Part shown: one piece after another, positions 1 through 6,193 of the stretch
Position numbering within the stretch: position 1 is the first letter of the stretch
Layout of the letters: each line of letters begins with the position of its first letter
DNA from: Candidatus Nitrosopolaris rasttigaisensis
GTDB lineage: Archaea; Thermoproteota; Nitrososphaeria; Nitrososphaerales; Nitrososphaeraceae
Assembly: GCA_933226995.1 (NCBI GenBank)
Contig: CAKOFP010000191.1
Span: forward strand, 1 to 12,465
Direction: 5' to 3'
DNA length: 12,465 bases
Program-made: the position numbers and the translations under genes
The notes under the pieces: generated by a model
Told to the model about the DNA's origin: nothing
Databases searched by the model: none
The model's input: the letters and a program-made list of their open reading frames with translations, nothing else

Positions 1-135
1 CTGCGGTAGTGTTACATGTTCTTAGGGCTTCATGGATTCGAAATGTTCGTGACCAGTAGCATCTCCTCGAATGATGGGGGCAGTTTTGTTGTTGACCGCG
101 GAAAGTGGTCATTAATAAAATAAACTCTGTCATAT
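1..135. other. Left edge, no assignable gene
   Basis: This stretch lies downstream of the stop codon of the minus-strand membrane protein gene. One minus-strand frame stays open to the window edge, but its translation is rich in Arg, His and Cys and looks non-coding. I see no tRNA, repeat or recognisable protein. Confidence 0.4.
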
Positions 136-717
136 CTATTTGAAAGATGGGGAAGAAGAGGTTAACTCTATTCTTGCGACCATGCTGTTGACAAAGGGAG
201 GAAAATTGGATGGTTTACTTACTTTTGTAAATTCACCTTTTTCTGAATAGTACGAATAATGAATGTTATAGTTTTCAAGATTTAGAGTCTTTATGTGTGG
301 AATCCCAGATGAATTATCTACTACAGATATTGTCTTATTATCGGGAGAATATATCTTCATAAAGTCAGCCATCGTCAATCTAATGGGCCGTATATATTCA
401 ATGTGGATAGTAGAGCCTGGTGCCTCAGTATGAATCACATGTAAACATTGTTTTCCATTAACCGTGGTATTTCCGACTCCGGCGGGCAGCAGATTCTGTT
501 TGCCGTCAACGACAACTTGTACTCGTGGATACAGATTAAACTGATCTGCGTTCTGTGATCTAAGACATATTTTCGTCGGTATGGGAGGCGGGGCAAAATG
601 TGGAAGTATAACTAATGCTACGAGCAGTGAAGCGCCCATAGCAATAGGTGGTATCAGGACTTCTTTTTTTCCTAGTCTTTTCGGTGCCTTTTCTTCTTTA
701 ACTTTACGTTTGGGCAT
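136..717 (-). CDS. Membrane-anchored extracytoplasmic protein, function unknown
   Basis: The product is 193 residues. The first 20 residues are strongly basic (MPKRKVKEEK and onward), followed by one hydrophobic segment at about residues 21-40 and a Pro-rich stretch (APPPIP). This predicts an N-in single-pass anchor or uncleaved signal, with about 150 residues outside the membrane. The exposed part has two cysteines (C51, C91) that could form a disulfide. It also has a segment around residues 91-121 reading CLHVIHTE, then STIHIEY, then ADFMKIY. This resembles, from memory, a small exported domain seen in Thaumarchaeota with a His-Thr-His, IHVES and LGDFF pattern; here the second His is replaced by Glu. 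The start is the ATG at 717, and the gene is divergent from the phosphoesterase. An inverted repeat lies directly upstream. Specific function is unknown. Confidence 0.75.
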   Translation of the reverse strand: MPKRKVKEEKAPKRLGKKEVLIPPIAMGASLLVALVILPHFAPPPIPTKICLRSQNADQFNLYPRVQVVVDGKQNLLPAGVGNTTVNGKQCLHVIHTEAPGSTIHIEYIRPIRLTMADFMKIYSPDNKTISVVDNSSGIPHIKTLNLENYNIHYSYYSEKGEFTKVSKPSNFPPFVNSMVARIELTSSSPSFK

Positions 718-725
718 TACAAATT

Positions 726-755
726 TACCGCACCATAAAAGAATCGCGTGCGGTA
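726..755. repeat. 8-bp inverted repeat, operator-like
   Basis: The arms TACCGCAC (726-733) and GTGCGGTA (748-755) are perfectly complementary and separated by 14 bases. The repeat starts 9 bases upstream of the ATG at 717, in the divergent intergenic region. A TATA-like minus-strand element just outside it (about 755-770) would place transcription initiation within the repeat. This fits a repressor operator, or an RNA hairpin in the leader. No binding protein is identified. Confidence 0.4.
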
Positions 756-803
756 TTATTAATATTCTCTAGTCAGTGTGAGATTCCAGGTTGATATAGA
801 ACA

Positions 804-815
804 GCTTTTTATTGT
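804..815 (+). promoter_or_regulatory. TATA-like box for the phosphoesterase
   Basis: A T-rich element (GCTTTTTATT) is centred near 810. With the usual archaeal spacing of about 25-27 bases, transcription would start near 835, between the two candidate ATG codons at 833 and 842. That disfavours the upstream TTG codons at 812 and 815. Confidence 0.4.
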
Positions 816-841
816 TGACAGCCAAGGGATGGATGAGAAAC

Positions 842-1597
842 ATGCAGATAGTTCAGCTATCAGATATTCACATTGGGAGCCTGTTCAATCAAAATGTTTT
901 TGACACGCTAGTGGAGGAGATCGAGAGCCTAAAACCTGATGCTATTATTATTACCGGCGATCTTACTGACGATGGATTACTCTTCCAGTTCGAACGTGCT
1001 CAATTTGAAATTAATAAACTCGCTTGTCCTAACAAGATCGTTTTGGCAGGAAACCATGACTACCGACATACAGGATATCTTGTTTTCAAGAAATTCTTCC
1101 CGTCAAAGCAAATCTATGAACTAGAAGACGAGGTACTAATTGTGACACTTGGCACTGCTAGGCCGGACAGAGACGAGGGGGAGGTAGGGTATAGGCAAAA
1201 TAAGTGGATGATTGAAACCTTGGCTAAATATGAGAACAAAACGAAGATTATTGCAATGCACCACCATCTTATTGGTATTCCAGACACGGGGACAGATAAA
1301 ATTATCATTTTGGATGCAGGTGACACTTTAATGGCCTGTCTTCAATCCAAAGTCGATTTGGTGCTTTGCGGTCATAAACATAGACCTTGGGTGTGGAACT
1401 TGGGATCATTGGAGATAGCCTATGCGGGAACAGCCAGTTCAACACGGTTCAGAGGATTTTTCGAGAATGCTTATAATATTTTAGATGTTAGGAACGGAAA
1501 ATCCCAAATCGACATAAAGATAGTTGGCGGTAAAAGGATGCCTCTCTTAAAGCTAGTAAATGAATATAAGCCATTTTTGGAAACTGAAGGGTCTTGA
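842..1597 (+). CDS. Calcineurin-like metallophosphoesterase
   Basis: The product is 251 residues from the ATG at 842, and the domain begins immediately (MQIVQLSDIH). The full set of metal-ligand motifs of the calcineurin-like phosphoesterase superfamily is visible. D8 and H10 form the D-x-H motif, D40 lies in GDLTDDG, N71 and H72 lie in GNHD, a His triplet is at 140-142, and H178 and H180 form GHKH. These ligands bind two divalent metals that hydrolyse a phosphodiester or phosphomonoester. The compact single-domain form lacks the extra nuclease domains of Mre11 and resembles the cyclic-nucleotide phosphodiesterase (CpdA/Icc-like) branch. The substrate cannot be read from sequence. There is no signal peptide, so it is probably cytoplasmic. 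An ATG at 833 is an alternative start. A gap of 130 bases separates it from the RNase HI gene. Confidence 0.9.
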   Translation: MQIVQLSDIHIGSLFNQNVFDTLVEEIESLKPDAIIITGDLTDDGLLFQFERAQFEINKLACPNKIVLAGNHDYRHTGYLVFKKFFPSKQIYELEDEVLIVTLGTARPDRDEGEVGYRQNKWMIETLAKYENKTKIIAMHHHLIGIPDTGTDKIIILDAGDTLMACLQSKVDLVLCGHKHRPWVWNLGSLEIAYAGTASSTRFRGFFENAYNILDVRNGKSQIDIKIVGGKRMPLLKLVNEYKPFLETEGS

Positions 1598-1727
1598 CTA
1601 GCAGAAGTATGAGGTAAAATAAATCCTGCTGACACAGAGAGACGAGCGGCAGTAGACATCTCGACCTCTAGAGTCAGAGAATATTTATGTCTCGCTATCT
1701 CGGGAAAATAATCAGCAAGCGAGACCG

Positions 1728-2141
1728 TTGTTGTCTATTCATATTGATGGTGCAAGCCGAGGTAACCCCGGTTATTCAGGGATCGGCATTGTGATCACTA
1801 AAGATAACGACAAAATCGCGGAGTATAAAGAATTCATAGGGATGAAGACTAACAATCAGGCAGAATACATTGCATTGAAAAAAGCGCTGGAAATTGCCTC
1901 CTCCCTTGACGATGAAATCACAGTTCTGTCGGACAGTGAATTGGTCATAAATCAGAGAACGAACAAATACAAGGTAAGAAATAAGCAACTAAAGCTGCTA
2001 TTCAGGGAAATCTCAAATTTGGAGAAGTATTTCAGAATAGTGATTTACAGACATATTCCCAGGGAAATTAATAGATATGCAGACTCATTGGCTAACCAAG
2101 CAATAGACGAACGAATTAAATATAAAAATGGCGGTACGTGA
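1728..2141 (+). CDS. rnhA: Ribonuclease HI
   Basis: The product is 137 residues, close to the size of minimal archaeal type 1 RNase H. It degrades the RNA strand of RNA-DNA hybrids with two metal ions, acting on R-loops and primers; some archaeal homologues also cut double-stranded RNA. The four catalytic carboxylates are in place: D7 in IDGASRGNPG, E46 in NNQAEY, D69 in LSDSEL and D119 in RYADSLAN. The family-typical RGNPG loop is intact. There is no ATG in frame near the N-terminus, so the start is one of two adjacent TTG codons at 1728 and 1731. A TATA-like element (AATATTTATG, 1679-1688) would give a leader of about 20 bases. No N-terminal hybrid-binding domain is fused. Confidence 0.93.
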   Translation: MLSIHIDGASRGNPGYSGIGIVITKDNDKIAEYKEFIGMKTNNQAEYIALKKALEIASSLDDEITVLSDSELVINQRTNKYKVRNKQLKLLFREISNLEKYFRIVIYRHIPREINRYADSLANQAIDERIKYKNGGT

Positions 2142-2533
2142 ATTGACGGCAGCCGTGAGGACTCAGAGTTGATCCGATTTTGTTTCACAGAATATGAGGA
2201 GAAGGCATTTGACTGAGCTGCCATTATTTCATCGTAGAAATGCTCATCATGTAATATAATAGCGCGCGCTGTCTAGTCAACTCTCCATGTTTATTTTATC
2301 TTGTTGCGCATTATTATTCTTAAGGTGTATTATCAATATGTTGCACTTTGCCAGACAGAGGTAAGAAATGGTACGTAACCTATTAACCAAATGGAAATAT
2401 CTGCGTGGCGCGGTGTGGATTGTTCTTTGATACGGATTCGACATAGGCAATTATGTGGTTACCAGCGGTATTCTAGTTAAGAACTCGAAAACTGTGTTTA
2501 TTACATTCGATACTTCTTACCGAGCAAAGTCGA
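2142..2533. other. 392-base gap without a clear gene
   Basis: This gap lies between the 3' ends of the RNase HI gene (plus) and the DRG GTPase gene (minus), so it is a convergent region. It holds several T-rich patches that could end transcription. There is also a 20-codon open frame (2368-2430, preceded by AGAGGT a few bases upstream) that is too short to support as a gene. No tRNA, structured RNA or repeat is evident. Confidence 0.4.
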
Positions 2534-3646
2534 TTAAATTTTCTTTGTGATGGTTATAATGTCCTCGTCGACGAGCAAATGATCCGTTCCTACTTTCTGC
2601 CCACCAAATTTAGCGCTCTTACCCCATATCTGGGCGTATTTAAAGTCCCTGATCATACTACGATGTATCTTGTTGCATACATCCCCAACATTAGATCCGT
2701 TTTGCATAATCATAGGTTGCTTAAAGTCGGTTTCTTTCCCCTTTTGGTGCATGTAAATTCTAATGAAATCTAATTTTTTGTATATTTCTTCTTTGAGAGC
2801 ATCGATATTCACGTCTGCATCTGCTGAAATCGGAATAAAATTACTTCCAATTTTTGATTGCACTTCTCTAACAAAACCCTGGTTTACGAGGTCTATTTTG
2901 TTCAATACCGCAAGGGACGGAATGTAAGATCGGTTGCCGCTCAAAACATCAATTAATTGATCGTCTGATAATCCTTGTTCTCTTAACACCACTCGACAAT
3001 TCCGGATGCCGTACGTTAGTAAAATCTCTTGGACTAGTTTTTCAGATATCTTGATTGGAACCAAGATGTTAACTGAGAGTCCGCCTGAAGACGCTTTTTC
3101 TATTACAAGATCGGGAGGTTTTTGATCGACTCTGATACCAATACCGTACAGCTCCTTTTTTATAATTGCCAAATGGTGTGGTTGGAAAACATCCAGAACA
3201 ATTAGGACTAGGTCTGAACTTCGAGCGATAGACAGTACTTTTTTGCCCAGTCCTTTTCCGGCGGCTGCTCCTTCTATAATCCCAGGCATATCAAGAATCT
3301 GAATCTTTGATCCTCGATAATGCATCATTCCGGGAACAGCTGTAAGGGTTGTGAATTGATATGAAGCAACCTTAGATTTAGCATTAGTCAACCGATTAAG
3401 AAGAGTAGACTTTCCAACGCTAGGCAATCCGATGAGAATTACAGTGGCATCTCCGCCCTTTCTTACGTCAAAGCCTGAAGATCCTCCTCCTGCTGATAGT
3501 GTTCTTCTCTGAGTGTTTTCCTCCATTTCTCGCCTGAGACGCGCCATTTTTGCTTTTAAGAGGCCAACATGATGTTCCGTCGCTTTATTGATCTGTGTTT
3601 TGTGAATCTCATCTTCGATAGCTTTTATCTTCTCTGGTATTCCCAA
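2534..3646 (-). CDS. DRG-family GTPase with TGS domain
   Basis: The product is 370 residues from a TTG at 3646, which yields the family-typical N-terminus MGIPEKIKAIEDEI. A GTG 15 bases upstream is possible but would add five unusual residues. An N-terminal helical region is followed by the OBG/DRG G domain: G1 GLPSVGKST (about 73-81), G3 DMPG (about 119-122), G4 NKID (about 249-252) and G5 SAD (about 274). An insertion sits between G3 and G4, as in DRG proteins. A TGS domain fills roughly residues 294-370 and ends in DEDIITITKK. Eukaryotic relatives (Drg1/Drg2, yeast Rbg1/Rbg2) bind translating ribosomes and relieve stalls, so a role in archaeal translation is likely. A weak TATA-like element (about 3670-3679) places transcription initiation near 3649, which supports the TTG start. 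Confidence 0.93.
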   Translation of the reverse strand: MGIPEKIKAIEDEIHKTQINKATEHHVGLLKAKMARLRREMEENTQRRTLSAGGGSSGFDVRKGGDATVILIGLPSVGKSTLLNRLTNAKSKVASYQFTTLTAVPGMMHYRGSKIQILDMPGIIEGAAAGKGLGKKVLSIARSSDLVLIVLDVFQPHHLAIIKKELYGIGIRVDQKPPDLVIEKASSGGLSVNILVPIKISEKLVQEILLTYGIRNCRVVLREQGLSDDQLIDVLSGNRSYIPSLAVLNKIDLVNQGFVREVQSKIGSNFIPISADADVNIDALKEEIYKKLDFIRIYMHQKGKETDFKQPMIMQNGSNVGDVCNKIHRSMIRDFKYAQIWGKSAKFGGQKVGTDHLLVDEDIITITKKI

Positions 3647-4075
3647 TGTGTAAAAATACACAACAATTGGACTATTATCAGTTTAGCTTTGCAGATGAGC
3701 CGAAACCGTGTTTTTACTCGCTAGTTATATGTTGGTCTAAGGGCCTTCCTGGAAACAATACTTTCAATATTGATACGAATACTCCCCGGACAAAGAGGCA
3801 GGTGGTAACAGAACTATATTTCGTTGACTTTATCGATAGGTAATATGCTAACGTGCGAGACCTGCGGTAGAATCAGATTTTAGTCATTGAACTTTATTTC
3901 TTCAAAATCTGTTTGTAATGAACGTTAACTGGTTATGGAGGGAAAAGAGAGAGAAAGGCAAAAAAGGAAACTGAAAGAAATGGAATGAAAATAAACAATT
4001 AATCGGCATATACATTTCATTGTTTGCAGATGGAACCAAATTGTACGCATAACTGCGAGTCTCGTTGTCATCTAA
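3647..4075. other. 429-base gap without a clear gene
   Basis: This gap runs from the start of the DRG GTPase gene to the 3' end of the first zinc-ribbon gene. It contains the weak DRG promoter at its left end and a long purine-rich tract (see 3937-3991). Plus-strand open frames occur (one of 65 codons starting at 3646, and a 12-codon one at 3845 with a Cys-x2-Cys), but none resembles a real protein or has a good promoter. Confidence 0.4.
3937..3991 (-). terminator. Pyrimidine tract, possible 3' end signal
   Basis: This 55-base segment is almost all purine on the plus strand, with only five pyrimidines. It is therefore a C/U-rich tract, with one run of six U, in minus-strand RNA leaving the zinc-ribbon genes. 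Archaeal RNA polymerase terminates at U-rich tracts without needing a hairpin. The tract lies about 85 bases past the 4076 stop codon, so the 3' untranslated region would be long. Confidence 0.35.
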
Positions 4076-4492
4076 CTATTCTTGCTTTACACCACACTTT
4101 GTACAATATCTCGAGTTCACCTTTATTTTAGATCCGCACTCTATACAGAATTTACCATTCTTAGGGTTCGAGTTATCTGCACTTGACGGAATAGATTTTG
4201 ACGCGGCTATTCCTTCTTCAGGAAAGTCATACAGCTTGGTAACTGCCCCAGTGGGTTTGAACGTCTCATTAGTATCGGGCATTAACTCAAGGAAGGAGGC
4301 TTTGTTTTTTCTTAGTTTTTCTTCTAGATAGAGCGTCAGGCGTGGCACTGCGCCTTCTTTTCCTCCAGGGACATCGACTTGTTCCCCAAGCCACATAGCA
4401 AATTTCTTCAGAGTCATTTCGGGAGTAGAAAAAGTAAGGGAATGAGTAGACATGTATTCTTCCGTCGCGGCCCTAGCATTGAATACTTTCAT
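4076..4492 (-). CDS. C-terminal zinc-ribbon protein A, unknown function
   Basis: The product is 138 residues from the ATG at 4492; a TTG one codon earlier is less likely. The N-terminal two thirds is probably helical and has no recognisable fold. It is followed by a polar, low-complexity linker and a C-terminal zinc ribbon with C116-x2-C119 and C130-x2-C133 (CIECG, then YCTKCG). This double-cysteine knuckle is the common zinc-ribbon type found in many archaeal proteins and often serves in protein or nucleic acid binding. It has the same layout as its upstream neighbour (end at 4523), 30 bases away. The TATA-like element ATAATTAAAAAC (4515-4526) overlaps the neighbour's stop codon and would give a near-leaderless transcript, so the two genes may be separately transcribed. 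The molecular role is unknown. Confidence 0.75.
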   Translation of the reverse strand: MKVFNARAATEEYMSTHSLTFSTPEMTLKKFAMWLGEQVDVPGGKEGAVPRLTLYLEEKLRKNKASFLELMPDTNETFKPTGAVTKLYDFPEEGIAASKSIPSSADNSNPKNGKFCIECGSKIKVNSRYCTKCGVKQE

Positions 4493-4522
4493 CAACCGAT
4501 GATATTCTTTTCGTGTTTTTAA

Positions 4523-4990
4523 TTATTGCGAATTGCCACATTTATTGCAGAACTTTGCCTGGTCAGGAATAGTGGATCCGCAGATGATGCAATTCTTAAC
4601 CTTCGCGGACTTTGTCGGGCTACTAAGTGGTGTCATTTGAGTAGAATCGGCGACGACGCCAGCAGTTTTTCGAACGTCTACCAAGCCAACTCCTTCTATG
4701 TCGCGGTCCGTCTTGGAAGGAGGGGGAACAGGGCTATGTCCTTTAGAGAGATTTGTTTGGATTGCTAATTTGACTTCGAACAATACCTGGATAGCAATAA
4801 AATTTAATGACGTCATTCCAATGAGATAATCGGCCAACTTGGCTAGGAAATCTTTTTCATTCACGTTTCCTTTCTTATAAAGTTGAGTTGCATCGATGAA
4901 TGCTTCGTACTGTTCCTGCGTGTCGTCGGTGAGCTGCTTTAGTTTCTCTGCTACGACTCTCAGGCTGTCATCGTTGGCGCCAACGGACAT
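4523..4990 (-). CDS. C-terminal zinc-ribbon protein B, unknown function
   Basis: The product is 155 residues from the ATG at 4990. Residues 1-82 look alpha-helical and acidic/amphipathic, with a fairly hydrophobic stretch around 58-75. That is too mixed for a confident membrane helix. Residues 83-130 form a Pro/Ser/Thr-rich linker. The C-terminus is a zinc ribbon with C134-x2-C137 and C148-x2-C151 (CIICGS, then FCNKCG). Together with the following gene it forms a pair of the same architecture, although the N-terminal halves share no obvious sequence. A TATA-like element, CTTTTATTAG (5017-5026), is centred 31 bases before the start codon and implies a leader of about five bases. I do not recognise the helical domain. 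The zinc ribbon suggests an adaptor or nucleic-acid-binding role, but that is inference. Confidence 0.78.
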   Translation of the reverse strand: MSVGANDDSLRVVAEKLKQLTDDTQEQYEAFIDATQLYKKGNVNEKDFLAKLADYLIGMTSLNFIAIQVLFEVKLAIQTNLSKGHSPVPPPSKTDRDIEGVGLVDVRKTAGVVADSTQMTPLSSPTKSAKVKNCIICGSTIPDQAKFCNKCGNSQ

Positions 4991-5292
4991 TGCTGGAACA
5001 GTTTTTGTTTGAGGGACTAATAAAAGTTTGAACCTGAAGTATCCTTGGAAGAATTCAGGTCAGACTGAAATCCTGTCACATACACACATACACACCCTGG
5101 ATGACCGCCAATAAGATAGTTCGGAGCCCATAAGAGCCCTGCTTGAATGACGTCTAGCTTTTTGGACTTTTTGTAATCGAACCCGAATTCGTAAATAGTG
5201 TTTGTCGTACCGGGTTGTTAAGAATAAAAAATCAAACAACATATTAATATCTATACGCTCAAGTTGACGACTGGTTGAAGGTGTTTTCCGAT
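4991..5292. other. 302-base gap with promoters only
   Basis: The left end holds the TATA-like element of the zinc-ribbon gene starting at 4990. The right end holds an AT-rich element (ATATTAATAT, 5241-5250) about 47 bases before the tRNA, suitable for its promoter and a leader of about 20 bases. The middle has a 60-codon minus-strand open frame of unlikely composition and a short ACACACATACACACA-like run; no gene is supported there. Confidence 0.45.
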
Positions 5293-5367
5293 GGAGGGAT
5301 GGTCTAGACTGGTTATGATACCTGCCTTACACGCAGGGGGCCGTGGGTTCGAATCCCATTCCCTCCA
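5293..5367 (+). tRNA. tRNA-Val (anticodon UAC)
   Basis: The acceptor stem GGAGGGA pairs perfectly with TCCCTCC, followed by discriminator A at 5367. The anticodon arm is CCTGC, loop CTTACAC, GCAGG, placing TAC at the anticodon position and decoding GUA-type valine codons. The T arm is GTGGG-TTCGAAT-CCCAT with the conserved B-box. The D arm begins GTCTAGACTGGTTATGAT with the conserved GG. The variable loop is short. CCA is not encoded and must be added after transcription. There is no intron. The length of 75 bases is normal. Confidence 0.97.
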
Positions 5368-5435
5368 TAGACTTAATCGTACTCTCGTCTGTGGTTGGTG
5401 AAAACACGGACGCGAAGATATTCGGGTTCAAAAGG

Positions 5436-5444
5436 CTTAAATTT
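5436..5444 (+). promoter_or_regulatory. TATA-like box for rpoP
   Basis: CTTAAATTT is centred near 5440, 28 bases before the rpoP ATG. This spacing predicts transcription initiating at or within a couple of bases of the start codon, so the mRNA is probably leaderless. Confidence 0.5.
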
Positions 5445-5467
5445 GAATAATTTTTGACAAATATTGA

Positions 5468-5635
5468 ATGAGTAGTTCTGAGAGTCTTGGAAGCGTAAGT
5501 TACGAGTGTATGCGATGCGGGACGCCGGTGACTGTGGAGGATTTATCCAGATTGCCTGAAATCAAATGTATTTGCGGCTTCCGTGTATTTCGCAAGTCAA
5601 GACAACCAATTGTGAAACAATTGAAGGCTATTTAG
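5468..5635 (+). CDS. rpoP: RNA polymerase subunit P (Rpo12)
   Basis: The 55-residue product matches the small archaeal counterpart of eukaryotic Rpb12. It begins with an unstructured Ser-rich decapeptide. Then comes YECMRCG with C14 and C17, a short acidic segment (VEDLSRLPEIK), KCICGFRV with C34 and C36, and a basic tail ending RQPIVKQLKAI. The tail and the GFRVFRK segment are the most diagnostic parts. The subunit sits at the Rpo3/Rpo10 assembly platform of the polymerase and carries a zinc ribbon. The second cysteine pair is C-x-C rather than the usual C-x2-C, one residue short. The gene lies 100 bases after tRNA-Val with its own TATA-like element, and is followed 103 bases later by another small zinc-ribbon gene. 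The gene is too short for many ORF filters. Confidence 0.85.
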   Translation: MSSSESLGSVSYECMRCGTPVTVEDLSRLPEIKCICGFRVFRKSRQPIVKQLKAI

Positions 5636-5711
5636 CAGCGCCTGAAATATAATTTATAGTACTAAATCCAGGCAATTTGATATCACCCGTGATACAGGAG
5701 AATGAAAGCTT

Positions 5712-5719
5712 CTTATATC
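5712..5719 (+). promoter_or_regulatory. TATA-like box for the 57-residue gene
   Basis: CTTATATC is centred 24 bases before the ATG at 5739, which again predicts a leaderless or nearly leaderless transcript. It supports the reality of this very short gene. Confidence 0.45.
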
Positions 5720-5738
5720 ATCTCCTAGAATAAAATAC

Positions 5739-5912
5739 ATGAAAATTCGCTGCCCCGATTGTAAAAATGCGGCAGAACTTTCTGATGATTTTTCCTTTGT
5801 ACGGTGTTCTGAATGTTCGCTTGATATGAGTTACGGAGAATATGTGAAATATGTGGCATATAAAGATGCACGATACCGCGATATCCTTGATGATTACAAA
5901 CCAAGAAATTGA
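5739..5912 (+). CDS. Small zinc-ribbon protein, unknown function
   Basis: The 57-residue product has C5-x2-C8 (RCPDCKN) and C23-x2-C26 (RCSECSL), a compact four-cysteine zinc ribbon. It is followed by a charged, Tyr-rich and probably helical tail (GEYVKYVAYKDARYRDIL). The cysteine spacing, a plausible promoter and the coherent composition argue for a real gene although it is short. It follows rpoP in the same direction but has its own TATA-like element, so co-transcription is not required. The zinc ribbon could contact RNA, DNA or a protein partner. I do not recognise a named family. After the stop codon there are two short T/A-rich patches that might end the transcript. Confidence 0.7.
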   Translation: MKIRCPDCKNAAELSDDFSFVRCSECSLDMSYGEYVKYVAYKDARYRDILDDYKPRN

Positions 5913-6193
5913 AAAAAGGCTTCCCATGTTGATTGCAGATGCTTTTTGATTGCTGTAGTCTTTCCCATCCGAAAAGCCGTCGTGTTGCTCATCCAACAAA
6001 CAGTCGTCCTATGGTCGGGCTTCAGACGTTTATGACGGTTTATCAGACCTGAACCAGCTGGAAGAAGAATTAAAGCATTTTAATTACGTGTTACTAATCA
6101 TTTCCCTGCATTATTGCAGAACCAGCGCTGAATACAGTTTCTGTGTGTGAGCCCTAAATATTTTTCAGTCTTTTTACCATTGCGCACCGTTCC
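5913..6193. other. Convergent gap, no clear gene
   Basis: This gap lies between the 3' ends of the small zinc-ribbon gene and the Ygr210-like GTPase gene. A 63-codon plus-strand frame (5959-6150) has partly protein-like composition but no start codon near its beginning. A minus-strand open frame here overlaps the zinc-ribbon gene and is a shadow. Nothing is supported. Confidence 0.4.

Noticed and set aside
2368..2430. 20-codon frame with a nearby AGAGGT motif
   Set aside because: Too short to judge. Most genes here are leaderless, so a Shine-Dalgarno match alone is weak evidence.
3646..3843. 65-codon plus-strand frame antisense to the start of the DRG gene
   Set aside because: No promoter, no recognisable domain, and it begins inside the opposite-strand gene; most likely a chance frame.
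5060..5242. 60-codon minus-strand frame before the tRNA
   Set aside because: Composition rich in Arg, Ser and Cys without a domain or start signal; non-coding in appearance.
5959..6150. 63-codon open frame with a coding-like stretch (SDLNQLEEELKHF)
   Set aside because: It follows an in-frame stop and has no ATG near the start, and no promoter is visible. A decayed gene cannot be excluded but is not supported.
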